Below, piece after piece: positions 1 through 9,265 of a stretch of 64,000 nucleotides of DNA. The notes beneath the pieces are model-generated. The model ran no database searches. It was not told where the DNA came from and saw nothing but the letters and a program-made list of their open reading frames with translations. A program made the position numbers and the translations under genes. The stretch spans positions 186,001 through 250,000 of the forward strand of contig NZ_JAARZC010000001.1 in assembly GCF_014229095.1 (NCBI RefSeq). The letters run 5' to 3'. Numbering within the stretch: the stretch's first letter is position 1; each line of letters opens with the position of its first letter. The stretch comes from Listeria cossartiae subsp. cayugensis (GTDB taxonomy: Bacteria; Bacillota; Bacilli; Lactobacillales; Listeriaceae).

Positions 1-2
1 GA

Positions 3-41
3 AGCCCAGCCAAACAAATCCGTAAAATTATCGAGGAATAG
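3..41 (+). CDS. 3' end of an upstream gene (partial)
   Basis: A reading frame open from the window edge gives SPAKQIRKIIEE and stops at 39-41, just before the ribosome site of the next gene. Another frame is open to 51, so the choice rests on the more protein-like composition and the conventional spacing to the next start. Nothing can be said of its function. Confidence 0.4.
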   Translation, partial: SPAKQIRKIIEE

Positions 42-54
42 GGAGAGATAGCAA

Positions 55-801
55 ATGACAATCAAAAACAAAGTAATTATTATAACCGGAGCATCATCCG
101 GAATTGGTGAAGCAACAGCCCTACTTTTAGCCGAAAAAGGGGCGAAGTTAGTTCTTGCTGCTCGTCGCGTGGAAAAGCTGGAAAAAATTGTTCAAACCAT
201 TAAAGCGAGTTCAGGCGAAGCAATTTTTGCCAAAACGGATGTGACAAAACGCGAAGACAATAAGAAATTAGTAGAATTAGCGATTGAAACATACGGAAAA
301 GTAGATGCAATCTTTTTAAATGCGGGAATCATGCCGAATTCGCCATTATCTGCTTTAAAAGAAGACGAATGGGAGCAAATGGTTGATATCAATATTAAAG
401 GCGTACTGAATGGAATTGCCGCAGTTTTGCCTTCTTTCATCGCTCAAAAATCAGGACATATCATCGCCACTTCTTCTGTAGCAGGATTAAAAGCATATCC
501 CGGCGGCGCAGTATATGGCGCGACTAAATGGGCAGTCCGTGACTTAATGGAAGTATTACGAATGGAGTCAGCCCAAGAAAGAACCAACATCCGCACCGCG
601 ACCATTTATCCAGCAGCCATCAATACGGAATTACTAGAAACGATTACAGATAAAGAAACCGAACAAGGAATGACGTGCTTATACAAACAATACGGCATCA
701 CACCTGATCGTATCGCGAGCATTGTTGCTTATGCCATTGACCAACCCGAAGACGTAAACGTAAATGAATTCACAGTAGGTCCAACTAGTCAACCGTGGTA
801 A
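55..801 (+). CDS. Short-chain dehydrogenase/reductase (classical SDR)
   Basis: A 248-residue cytosolic NAD(P)-dependent oxidoreductase of the classical SDR family. The Rossmann glycine motif TGASSGIG lies at residues 11-18, the NAG structural motif at 89-91, and the catalytic Ser141, Tyr154 and Lys158 (YGATK) have the usual spacing. Length is normal for the family. A purine-rich GGGAGAG site precedes the ATG and a strong terminator follows at 806-847, so it is not cotranscribed with the RHS gene. From memory it corresponds to lmo0432, the gene before inlA in L. monocytogenes. The substrate cannot be read from the sequence. Confidence 0.93.
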   Translation: MTIKNKVIIITGASSGIGEATALLLAEKGAKLVLAARRVEKLEKIVQTIKASSGEAIFAKTDVTKREDNKKLVELAIETYGKVDAIFLNAGIMPNSPLSALKEDEWEQMVDINIKGVLNGIAAVLPSFIAQKSGHIIATSSVAGLKAYPGGAVYGATKWAVRDLMEVLRMESAQERTNIRTATIYPAAINTELLETITDKETEQGMTCLYKQYGITPDRIASIVAYAIDQPEDVNVNEFTVGPTSQPW

Positions 802-805
802 GCGG

Positions 806-847
806 AAAAACCTTGAATGGAAGAATTATCGGTTCAAGGTTTTTTTG
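806..847 (+). terminator. Intrinsic terminator after the SDR gene
   Basis: Inverted arms AAACCTTGAA (808-817) and TTCAAGGTTT (833-842) are followed by a T-run. Confidence 0.85.
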
Positions 848-958
848 TGGAATTGAGCATAATTATTCTGATAAAGAGTTAATTTTAGTTAAGCGAATTA
901 ACAATTCAAATAAAAAGTAAAAATTTTACATTCTGCATAACCCAAAACCAAAAAAACA

Positions 959-967
959 TGCTATAAT
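959..967 (+). promoter_or_regulatory. Extended -10 promoter element upstream of the RHS gene
   Basis: TGCTATAAT matches the extended -10 consensus TGnTATAAT. No convincing -35 lies 17 bp upstream, which is acceptable for an extended -10 promoter. Transcription would start near 974, only about 10 bp before a strong terminator hairpin. The 320-bp gap between the SDR gene and the RHS gene holds only this element, the two hairpins and the RHS ribosome site. Confidence 0.55.
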
Positions 968-984
968 GATTTTGTTAAATTTGG

Positions 985-1024
985 AAAAGGACCAGTTTTA
1001 CTCGTTTAAAACTGGTCCTTTTTT
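985..1024 (+). terminator. Perfect 16-bp hairpin with T-tail in the RHS leader
   Basis: Arms at 985-1000 and 1007-1022 (core AAGGACCAGTTTTA and its complement) pair perfectly across a 6-nt loop and end in Ts. It lies between the predicted promoter and the RHS start, so it could be an attenuator for the toxin gene or the end of a ~50-nt transcript. Confidence 0.75.
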
Positions 1025-1123
1025 AGGAAGAGGGGGATAGTGAGGTTGTTAGTAGGGAGATAGAAAATAGAGAAATTGGTAAGGCAGCGAAAGATATTAC
1101 ATTGAAAAGGGAGAGCTTGATAC

Positions 1124-4100
1124 ATGAAAATACATGCAAAAGCAAAGAAAGTATTAGTGACCTTGATAGCCATTATGTTATTTCTTTCACTAATACCTGG
1201 TTATGCACCAACGGCGGAGGAGACGTCGACTGGGGTAGCAGCACCAGAAAAGGAAGCGGGAGAAAAAGCACCAACAGAAGTTAAAGAAGAACGAACAGAA
1301 AATGAAGTGGTTTTTGATAATCACGACGGGAGCTTTACAAAACAAATCTTTGCTGATCCTATCAATATGGAAGTTGACGGGGATATGAAACGCATTGATG
1401 CAAATGTGGAGAAAGAAGCAGATTCTGACATGATTGTTCCAAAACAAACACCATTAGAACTAGGTTTCTTAGAAAAAATGGAAGACGGGGCATATCAGAA
1501 ACTAACAAAAGTTGGAGCAGAAGTTACTTTTCGCTTAAAAGGAGCACGTACAGGCGAGGATGAACAAGCAGTAACTGACCAACCAGCGACGTACAAAGAA
1601 AATGAAGTTACTTACGCAGATGTATTTCCTAAAACGGATTTACGACATTTAACTTTTCCACAATCAGTAAAAGAAGACTTAGTACTACATGAACCAAATC
1701 AAGTAGATACGTATGTATATCAAATTGAAACAAAACTAGATTTAGAGCTAGCAGAGAATGGCGATGTGCTATTCAAAAATAAATCGGACGAAACAATGTA
1801 TACTCTTCCGAAACCAGTTATGACAGATTCCAATGTCGGAGCTGAAACTGGCGAAGCAGCGTTATCCGAAAACGCTTCTTTTGAAGTAAAACAACTGACC
1901 AAAACAGTATATGAACTACAATTAAAAGTAGACACAGCATGGTTAAATGATGCTGCGCGTGAATATCCTGTTTATATTGATCCATCTGTTCGGTTAGATG
2001 AAGTGTATAATGCCAACATCAATTCAGCTAAACCAACAGAAACCAATATCGGGAGCAAGCTTTGGGATTCTGGCCAAAATGCTTACACGTTAAAACTCGG
2101 TAAATGGGACAATTCAACAGGAAATAATGCCGCCTTTTTAAAAATGGATACGTCCACTTTAAACAAAGCGACTGTTTCCAAAGCAACGTTAAAAGTCTAT
2201 AACATTTGGCACATGTCCCCAACGGTTAAAAATGATCTTTGGTATTACGAAGCCAATGCAAAATGGTCCCCGTGGCAAGTAACATGGAACACAGTACCTC
2301 CTGTAACTAGATTAGGTAGTGTCAATGTTGGTCGTGGCGAATGGGCTAATTTAGACGTAACTAAAACAGTCCAAGCATGGGCAAGTGGAACGCGAGAGAA
2401 CAATGGTTTCCGCTTAGGTACGAACATCGATCAAAATTATTGGAAAAAAGTCGTAGCAAGTGAAAATAATAAAAACTATCCTTATCTGGAAGTAAATTAT
2501 ACGTATCCACAACCGGAAAAGCCTACTGTAAAAACGAACTCGAATGGAGTAGGTACTGGAACAGGCTTCATGGATGTATCTTGGAAGGCCGTTCCAGGAG
2601 CGACAAGTTATAATATCGTTATTTCTGACGGATACAAATACGAGTATATAAATACAAAAAGTGCAGCAACGACCTGGAGCACCAAAGGAAAGAAAATTTT
2701 CCCAACAGATGACGAAATTGCTAATGGTGAATTTGAATTCCATCATGATGGCAAAGGTACTGAATTCGCCCTTGATCCGCGAGCACAATATGAAAATGCG
2801 TTTCAAGCTGGAAGTACTTTTGGACTGCGTAATCTAACGCGCTATCTATTTAGAGTGCAAGCTGTTTTCCCGGGTGGAGAAAGTCCAAATTCCGACTTGG
2901 TTTTTGCCTATATGCCAATCGAAAAACCACAACCACCTGCTGCGAAAGCTTATTCTAACTTAGCGCATAAAGAAACAGGTTATGTGGAACTTAACTGGGA
3001 AAAGAGCCCAATGGCGGATGGCTATAAAGTCCTTGTATTCAATGGAAAAGCTTACGAAGAATACGATGTCGGAGCAGAAACAAAATGGACAACACAAAAT
3101 AAAGGAATTTGGCCGACTAAAGAAGAGATTGCTGACGGTAAATTTGCCCTTCATCATGACGGAAAAGGCGATGAACTAGCAAAAGATCCTTCCCCGGTTT
3201 ATACCAATTCTGGCGGTAATTATAAAGAACGCAAAAATTACTGGTTCCGAGTTATTGCATATCAAAAAGCAGGAAATAACGCCACAAGTATCCAATCCGA
3301 ACCAGCAACGCCAACTATTCCAGAAGTAGTAAATAAACAACTAGGAATGGTGGATTACTGGACAAGTGTCCCAGTACGCGGCGGGCAAGTGAACGCTACA
3401 AACGGAAACTTTTTATTCCATGAAACAGATTTCAATTTAGAAGGCCGTGGTCCAAGCATCAATGTCGACCGTACTTTTAACAGCCAAGATGACGCAACAG
3501 GAATTTTCGGTAAAGGCTGGACAAGTACCCTCGAAGAAAGACTAATTGAAGAAGAAAACGGCAATATCATATGGGTGGAATCGGATAAAAAAGTCCATCG
3601 CTTCACTAAAAAAGGCGACAAATACGAGGCACCACCGGGCATTTATTCAGAAATCACTAAAAACGCAGACGGCTATTTGAAAATAGAAGAAGATAAGTCA
3701 GAAACACGCTTTTTAGCTGACGGACGATTAAAATCCGAAAAAGATACAAAAGGTAACGAATTAACATACGCGTATACCGATGGAAAACTAACAAGCATGC
3801 GCGACGCTTCCGGACGTACCGTAACTTTAGCGTATGAAGGCGAGCTAGTAAAAGAACTTGTTGGACCAGAAGACCGGAAAATCAGCTACACCTATAATGA
3901 TAAACAAGAGCTAATCAGTTCATCAACCGCCCGCGGAAAAATTTATCGCTACGGCTACACAGATGGCTTATTAACAGCAGTTTATGATCCAAAACACACA
4001 GAAGCAAAACCATACGCAACAACCTTTGTCTATGAAGAGGAAAAACTAACAGAAATAACCGATCCAGTCGGCAAAAAAACCACCCTTTCCTATGATAAAG

Positions 4101-7100
4101 AAGAACAAAAAACTACTTTAACAAACGAGAAAAAGAAGAAAACCGTTTATTCATACAACGACGCTGGAAATCCCAAGAAAGAAATCGTGGATGCAGAAGG
4201 TCTCAAATTAACAACGACCTACACGTATGAATCAAACAATCTAGTAAAAGAAGTAAATCCTAAGGGACAAGAAGAAACGTACTCTTACGACGCGGATGGC
4301 AATGTCACGCAAATGACAGATGCATATGGAACAGAATCATACACTTACAACGATAACAACGATGTAACAAGCGCAACCGACACAGAAGGCCGCAAAACAA
4401 CCGTTGCTTATGACGGAGCAGATGCTGTATCTGAAACGCTTGCGACAGAATCCCAAGTATCCTCTGTAACGCAGTATGACGCTTTTGGTAACCCTGTTCG
4501 AGGTAGCGGTGAACTTTCCTCAGGCGGCAATTTACTTCAAAACAGCGGCTTTGAAAAAGGTGCAGGAGTTTCCAACTGGACGCTAATTCAATCTGATGCA
4601 AAAGGTAGCATGACATTCGATAGTACACAGTCAGCTCCAGGAGCACTCGGCGGTAGCGGCTCTGTTAAACTAACTAGTGAAGCAAACTCTACTGTAAAAG
4701 GTTATTCATCCGTTACCCAACGCGTCGATGTAGAACCAGAAACAACGTATACATTTAGCGCATGGATCAAAACATCTGGAATGACAAACGCCGATGCACT
4801 TCTCATTGGACGTTTACAAGACGCGAATGCAAAAGATATTACCGATGCTGGCGTATGGCAATCCAACCGTGCGACATCCATCAAAAAGAATGGCGACTGG
4901 GTAAAACGCCAATTAACCTTTAAAACATCCAAAAACACGCGCCAAGTATTGCTTTATTTGGATAATGAACAACCAGCTCCACATAAAGGAAAAGCAACCA
5001 TTTGGTACGACAATGTTCAATTTGAAAAAGGTAGTGTTGCTTCCAGTTACAATCCAGTAGTCAATAACAGTTTTGAAAATCACAATGGAACACTTCCGAC
5101 TGGTTGGATGCGAACAGGTAATACCGCGCTAACACAAGCAAAAGTAGTAGATAATGAAAGCCACAGCGGTGATAGCTCCGTTTACTTCGAGCGAAAAGCG
5201 ACAAGTGAAGCCTACACGCATATTGTCCAAGATGTACCTGTAAATCAAAAAGAAGCAAAAGCATTAACGATTTCAGCACTTTCCAAATCAGAAGATGCTA
5301 AATCAAATGGCTCTGTTGCAACGATGTCGAACGATTATTCTGTATGGGGAACAATATATTATCAAGATGGCACAACATCTTCCGTACAAGGCCAATTCCC
5401 ACTAGGAACGAACGACTGGAACCGAAGTGCTGTAGTTGTTAAACCAACCAAACCAATCAAAATGATTAAAGTCTATACGATGTTCCGCAACGGTTTAACA
5501 GGAAAAGCTTGGTTTGACGATGTACGTGTCATAGAAGGCGAAGTGTTAACAAAAAATGAATACGACGCTTCCGGCAACTATGTAACAGCCAGCTATGACG
5601 AAGAAGGCCGCAAAATCAGCTTTACTTACGACATTTACGGTAACAAAACATCCGAAACAGACGAAAAAGGCAACAAAAAAACATTAACCTATGATGCCGA
5701 TAACGCGCTTATAGACACAAAACTAGCAAACGGAACATCCGTAGCCTATAAGTACGACGACAATGGCAACACAACTGAAAAAAATGTCACCGCATCTGGC
5801 AAAACGCAAAAAAATATCTATGAATATGACGTAGATAATAAAATCACCGCATTCACCGACGCACTCAATCGCACAATCAAGTACGAATATGATGCAGCCG
5901 GTAATGAAACAAAAGCAATCATGCCAACTGGTCGCGTAACAGAAAGCACGTACGATTCCGCTGACCGTATGGATGGGATCAAATGGAATGATAAACTAGC
6001 ATTTAAATTCCAATATGATCCAAACGGCAACCAAACAAAAGTAACCGACGAAATCAACAGCATTGTCACAGAAAAAACCTACGACGATGCCAACCGAATC
6101 ACCAAAGTAGCCGAACGAGGTGGCAACGTAAGCTACACTTACAAAGACAAACCGACAAAAGATAACAAAGGAAAAACAGACAAAGTCGGCGAAGTAGCCA
6201 TCAACCACGGCGACTACACAGCAAAAACAACATACACATACAACGACTTAGACCGAAATACGCGAGTAAACGACGGAAGTAAAAACGCCTATTTCGAGTT
6301 TGACGAATTTGGAAACATCAACGTCTACACAGCAGGAAATGGATCCGCCGCTAACTACACATACGATAGCACGCAAAAAATCACCAACGCAGCTATTAGT
6401 AGCGCAAACGGCACCCAAATTTTAGACGAAAACTACACTTATGATGCAGCAAGCAATCGCACGAGCATCGATAACAAACAAACCGGAAAAACAATCTACG
6501 AATACGACGCAGTCAATCAACTAACCAAAGAAACACTACCAGACGGCACCGTAAAAGCATACACATATGATGGCTTCGGAAACCGTACACAAGTAGCAAT
6601 CAGCGGAAGCGAGACAAAAACAATTGCCGCAAGTTATAATGATGGTAATCAACTAGTTTCGTGGAACGGAGAAGCTCTGACGTATGACGCGAATGGTAAC
6701 CGTACAAGCGATGGCAAGTTCACGTATACATGGGATACCGGAGACCGTTTAAGCAGCATCACGAAAAAAGGTGAGAGCGAGCCGTTTACGAGTTACACGT
6801 ACGATGATGATAACCGCCGCTTGTCGAAAACAGTCGATGGCGTGACGACGAATTATCATTATGATGGCGATAGTATTGATGTTCTGTATGAGACTGATGG
6901 TGATGGAAAAGTAGTTCGTCAGTATGTTTATTCGGATGATAATGTTCGTTTAGCGATGAAGATGAATGGTAAAACTCTCTATTATCACTATAATGCGCAT
7001 GGCGACGTAATTGCACTCACGGATGAAGCAGGTAACATTGTCGCAGAATATGCGTATGATGCTTGGGGAAATGTGCTGAAAAACAATGCCTCTACAGAAG

Positions 7101-7711
7101 AAGCCAAAGCGAATCCTTATGGTTATGCAGGATACACGTATGACAAGGAAATCGAACAATATTACTTGATGGCGCGTTATTACGAACCAGAGCAAGGCGT
7201 GTTTACTGCTTACGATCCAGACCCGGGCGATGAAGATGATCCGCAGACGATGAATGGGTATAATTATGCGAATAATAATCCGGTGAGATATGTGGATCCT
7301 GATGGGCATTTCGCTATAGTAGTCCCTGCTGTTTATTGGGGAGTTAGTGTTGCTATTGCAGCCGCGCCATTTGTTGGTTATGGGATTGGAAAAGCCGGTT
7401 CCTGGGCATACAAAAATATGCAAAGACAGGGGAAAGTATACAAAACTCTGTGGAAGTATCGTAAGCCGATTGCTAGAACAGTGTATAAGAAGTCAAGAAA
7501 GATTTGGAAAAGAACAACTAGAATGTTTTCCAAAGGAGGAAAACGACGGCTGACAGGAGATGATCCGCTTTTAAATGAATCCGTTACAGGTGAAAAAGCT
7601 AGTGGTAAAAGAAATCAACAAAAAAGAGCGGAGAATCACAGAAATAAGCCCAATAGCAATAAAAAGAAGAGGCAACAAAAGAAACATAAAACAAAAAAAC
7701 AATATAACTAA
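1124..7711 (+). CDS. wapA: RHS/WapA-type polymorphic toxin (contact-dependent inhibition)
   Basis: A 2,195-residue secreted protein. A signal peptide (basic start, hydrophobic core, about residues 1-31) is followed by a propeptide-like acidic region, a DNRLRE-type beta domain (~285-460), two Fn3-like domains (~466-729), a DUF6531-like entry (~739-812), YD/RHS repeats (~860-1120), two jelly-roll, CBM-like inserts (~1134-1308 and 1313-1472) and more YD repeats. The RHS core ends in DPDGH at 2058-2062. The C-terminal 133 residues after this boundary are the variable tip. In the WapA/RHS family the repeats form a shell around a tip toxin that is delivered to neighbouring cells. Here the tip starts with a hydrophobic stretch (about 2063-2093) and ends in a very Lys/Arg-rich tail; I recognise no catalytic fold. 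The ATG at 1124 has AAAAGGGAG 10 nt upstream. The next gene follows after 11 bp. Confidence 0.92.
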   Translation: MKIHAKAKKVLVTLIAIMLFLSLIPGYAPTAEETSTGVAAPEKEAGEKAPTEVKEERTENEVVFDNHDGSFTKQIFADPINMEVDGDMKRIDANVEKEADSDMIVPKQTPLELGFLEKMEDGAYQKLTKVGAEVTFRLKGARTGEDEQAVTDQPATYKENEVTYADVFPKTDLRHLTFPQSVKEDLVLHEPNQVDTYVYQIETKLDLELAENGDVLFKNKSDETMYTLPKPVMTDSNVGAETGEAALSENASFEVKQLTKTVYELQLKVDTAWLNDAAREYPVYIDPSVRLDEVYNANINSAKPTETNIGSKLWDSGQNAYTLKLGKWDNSTGNNAAFLKMDTSTLNKATVSKATLKVYNIWHMSPTVKNDLWYYEANAKWSPWQVTWNTVPPVTRLGSVNVGRGEWANLDVTKTVQAWASGTRENNGFRLGTNIDQNYWKKVVASENNKNYPYLEVNYTYPQPEKPTVKTNSNGVGTGTGFMDVSWKAVPGATSYNIVISDGYKYEYINTKSAATTWSTKGKKIFPTDDEIANGEFEFHHDGKGTEFALDPRAQYENAFQAGSTFGLRNLTRYLFRVQAVFPGGESPNSDLVFAYMPIEKPQPPAAKAYSNLAHKETGYVELNWEKSPMADGYKVLVFNGKAYEEYDVGAETKWTTQNKGIWPTKEEIADGKFALHHDGKGDELAKDPSPVYTNSGGNYKERKNYWFRVIAYQKAGNNATSIQSEPATPTIPEVVNKQLGMVDYWTSVPVRGGQVNATNGNFLFHETDFNLEGRGPSINVDRTFNSQDDATGIFGKGWTSTLEERLIEEENGNIIWVESDKKVHRFTKKGDKYEAPPGIYSEITKNADGYLKIEEDKSETRFLADGRLKSEKDTKGNELTYAYTDGKLTSMRDASGRTVTLAYEGELVKELVGPEDRKISYTYNDKQELISSSTARGKIYRYGYTDGLLTAVYDPKHTEAKPYATTFVYEEEKLTEITDPVGKKTTLSYDKEEQKTTLTNEKKKKTVYSYNDAGNPKKEIVDAEGLKLTTTYTYESNNLVKEVNPKGQEETYSYDADGNVTQMTDAYGTESYTYNDNNDVTSATDTEGRKTTVAYDGADAVSETLATESQVSSVTQYDAFGNPVRGSGELSSGGNLLQNSGFEKGAGVSNWTLIQSDAKGSMTFDSTQSAPGALGGSGSVKLTSEANSTVKGYSSVTQRVDVEPETTYTFSAWIKTSGMTNADALLIGRLQDANAKDITDAGVWQSNRATSIKKNGDWVKRQLTFKTSKNTRQVLLYLDNEQPAPHKGKATIWYDNVQFEKGSVASSYNPVVNNSFENHNGTLPTGWMRTGNTALTQAKVVDNESHSGDSSVYFERKATSEAYTHIVQDVPVNQKEAKALTISALSKSEDAKSNGSVATMSNDYSVWGTIYYQDGTTSSVQGQFPLGTNDWNRSAVVVKPTKPIKMIKVYTMFRNGLTGKAWFDDVRVIEGEVLTKNEYDASGNYVTASYDEEGRKISFTYDIYGNKTSETDEKGNKKTLTYDADNALIDTKLANGTSVAYKYDDNGNTTEKNVTASGKTQKNIYEYDVDNKITAFTDALNRTIKYEYDAAGNETKAIMPTGRVTESTYDSADRMDGIKWNDKLAFKFQYDPNGNQTKVTDEINSIVTEKTYDDANRITKVAERGGNVSYTYKDKPTKDNKGKTDKVGEVAINHGDYTAKTTYTYNDLDRNTRVNDGSKNAYFEFDEFGNINVYTAGNGSAANYTYDSTQKITNAAISSANGTQILDENYTYDAASNRTSIDNKQTGKTIYEYDAVNQLTKETLPDGTVKAYTYDGFGNRTQVAISGSETKTIAASYNDGNQLVSWNGEALTYDANGNRTSDGKFTYTWDTGDRLSSITKKGESEPFTSYTYDDDNRRLSKTVDGVTTNYHYDGDSIDVLYETDGDGKVVRQYVYSDDNVRLAMKMNGKTLYYHYNAHGDVIALTDEAGNIVAEYAYDAWGNVLKNNASTEEAKANPYGYAGYTYDKEIEQYYLMARYYEPEQGVFTAYDPDPGDEDDPQTMNGYNYANNNPVRYVDPDGHFAIVVPAVYWGVSVAIAAAPFVGYGIGKAGSWAYKNMQRQGKVYKTLWKYRKPIARTVYKKSRKIWKRTTRMFSKGGKRRLTGDDPLLNESVTGEKASGKRNQQKRAENHRNKPNSNKKKRQQKKHKTKKQYN

Positions 7712-7722
7712 GAGGAGTTATT

Positions 7723-8412
7723 ATGGATGCTAAAACATTACTCAAAGCATTAAAAAATACTAAAAATGAGGCTCAAAGGCTAAAGATCATACCCGAACTA
7801 GGTAAATACGCAAAAGGAAAAACAGTCGAAAGGGCTTTAGTTGATTTAACGGAATCAAGCAGCGAAAAAATCCGAGCTGCTGCCATAGACGCTTTACTAA
7901 CCAATCCCCACAAACATATAAAGAAATTAGTAATGAAGCATATGACTGATACCAATAGGGTTAAAACCAAGTGCTTTGAGTATGTTGGCCATCACTGGAT
8001 GACGCAAGCAGAACCTATTCTTTTAGCACATTTAAATGACGCTGATCGTTGGGTTCGGTATTTTGCAGTTTTAAATCTTGGTGATATGGGGGCTTATGAC
8101 GTAGTAGAGGATATAGAAAAACATTTAAAAAATGAAACCAGTGACGTGGTGAAATCTGGATGTTACTTCACCTTGGTTTTATTAAGTGAGACGGAAGAAG
8201 AAAAGAATTCTTATGAACACAAACTAATTCAGTTACTAAATTCATCTGATGATGTAGCTCGATATGTAACTATTAATAATTTAGCAGATTTAAGAAACTA
8301 TCTCAAAAGAGAGAAATTAATTAAGGTACTTTCGGCACGCCTAGAAATTGAAACAGATGATGAAAATATAACTACATTAAAAAATGCAATTCAGTCATTG
8401 GAATATTGGTAG
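7723..8412 (+). CDS. HEAT-repeat protein, candidate immunity protein of the RHS tip
   Basis: 229 residues of paired amphipathic helices typical of HEAT/armadillo repeats, for example around EKIRAAAIDALL, WVRYFAVLNLGDMGAYDVV and VARYVTINNLADL. No signal peptide or membrane helix, so cytosolic. It starts 11 bp after the RHS stop behind AAGAGGAG, so it is almost certainly cotranscribed and translated with the toxin. The gene directly 3' of a polymorphic toxin normally encodes the cognate immunity protein, and position is the main argument here. A second HEAT protein lies at 16462-17160. The immunity role is inferred. Confidence 0.7.
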   Translation: MDAKTLLKALKNTKNEAQRLKIIPELGKYAKGKTVERALVDLTESSSEKIRAAAIDALLTNPHKHIKKLVMKHMTDTNRVKTKCFEYVGHHWMTQAEPILLAHLNDADRWVRYFAVLNLGDMGAYDVVEDIEKHLKNETSDVVKSGCYFTLVLLSETEEEKNSYEHKLIQLLNSSDDVARYVTINNLADLRNYLKREKLIKVLSARLEIETDDENITTLKNAIQSLEYW

Positions 8413-8477
8413 GGATTAATTGGATAACCAGAAATAGGCATGAACTTACTGGATTTAAAAAATAGCCTTTTTATATG

Positions 8478-8608
8478 TTTCGGCGGCAGTGTAGAACAAA
8501 TTAAAAAAATAAACTAAGAATAAGCCCTCCATTTTTTACAGGGAGGGCTTATTATAAAAGAAAGAGATGTAAATAATACATATCAGAAAAATAAACTTTG
8601 CGGGAGCA
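8478..8608 (+). repeat. Decayed cassette remnant, copy 1
   Basis: Two short coding fossils. 8478-8509 reads FGGSVEQIKK before a stop, and 8562-8608 reads RDVNNTYQKNKLCGS before a stop. Both recur in the same order at 9266-9359. A hairpin (8519-8553) sits between them. They look like 3' ends of genes left behind by cassette replacement. Confidence 0.6.
8519..8553 (+). terminator. Hairpin (possible terminator) inside the array
   Basis: Arms AATAAGCCCTCC (8519-8530) and GGAGGGCTTATT (8542-8553) are perfect 12-bp partners, but no long T-run follows. It may reduce transcription of the downstream array relative to the toxin and first immunity gene. Confidence 0.5.
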
Positions 8609-8659
8609 TATGATTAAATAGTAAAAGAAATACTTAACTTAAATTCAAAAAAATTAAAA

Positions 8660-8840
8660 ATAAAGTGTATCCGCTATACAACTTACTTTTATCACGTTGA
8701 TAGTATTGACGTTCTCTAGCAAAAGAACATGGCATGAATCTGTGACGCACCAAAATAAAGTTAACCAAGTTCGGATTATGAAAAAAGGAAAGAAGGTACA
8801 TTATAAATTTAATAACGGAAAATATTCTCATAAATGGTAG
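8660..8840 (+). pseudogene. Orphan RHS core/tip fragment
   Basis: At 8670-8718 one frame reads YTTYFYHVDSIDVL then stop, resembling TNYHYDGDSIDVLYE in the intact RHS gene (nt ~6848-6893). A shift of frame then opens a peptide of about 35 residues containing TWHESVTHQNKVNQV and ending GKYSHKW at stop 8838-8840, immediately before the ribosome site of the next gene. It is read as the remains of an alternative RHS core end plus toxin tip, with the following gene as its immunity partner. The core match is short, so this is moderate-confidence inference. Confidence 0.5.
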
Positions 8841-8851
8841 GAGGATGTAAT

Positions 8852-9151
8852 TTGGATAAGAGTAGTATTATGGATGTAATAAAAATAAATCTCAATGAGG
8901 CGCTTACTGATGTAATTACAAGTAAAGAACTGGTTGAAAGGTCGGAAAAAATACTATATGTTGATGAGAACCAGCAGTCAATAAACGATGATCTATCATT
9001 AGAAGAAAGAGAGTTACTAGAAGATATATCAGCACAATGGGATTTATATCTAGTTAATTCGTATGATATCGATACACTACAGAGTTTGGATTTTGAGAAA
9101 GTTAAGTTCCCTGAAGCATATTTAAAGGAGTGGTATAGACAAACAATCTAG
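8852..9151 (+). CDS. Small acidic protein, candidate immunity protein for an orphan tip
   Basis: 99 residues from TTG at 8852, which has TAGGAGGA 7 nt upstream; the in-frame ATG at 8834 lies upstream of this ribosome site and is less likely. Acidic and helical (EALTDVITSKELVERSEKI, LSLEERELLEDISAQ), with no membrane segment. No family recognised. It directly follows a decayed RHS core/tip fragment, the arrangement expected of an orphan toxin-immunity pair whose toxin has decayed. Confidence 0.6.
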   Translation: MDKSSIMDVIKINLNEALTDVITSKELVERSEKILYVDENQQSINDDLSLEERELLEDISAQWDLYLVNSYDIDTLQSLDFEKVKFPEAYLKEWYRQTI

Positions 9152-9265
9152 CTAGTTTGATCCGAATGGCAATACAATAAAGGTTATATGAAGGATTAGC
9201 AATAACTTTGGTGGGTCGATTAGACAGAACTTCCTGGATAAAAAAGAAAATATTCTAGCCATACG

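Noticed and set aside
2414-2806. 130-codon minus-strand frame inside the RHS gene
   Set aside because: Antisense shadow of the Fn3-like region; no start signal or recognisable domain.
6950-7423. 157-codon open frame on the minus strand inside the RHS gene
   Set aside because: Composition is an antisense shadow of repetitive YD-repeat DNA; no ribosome site and it is covered by a clear long gene.
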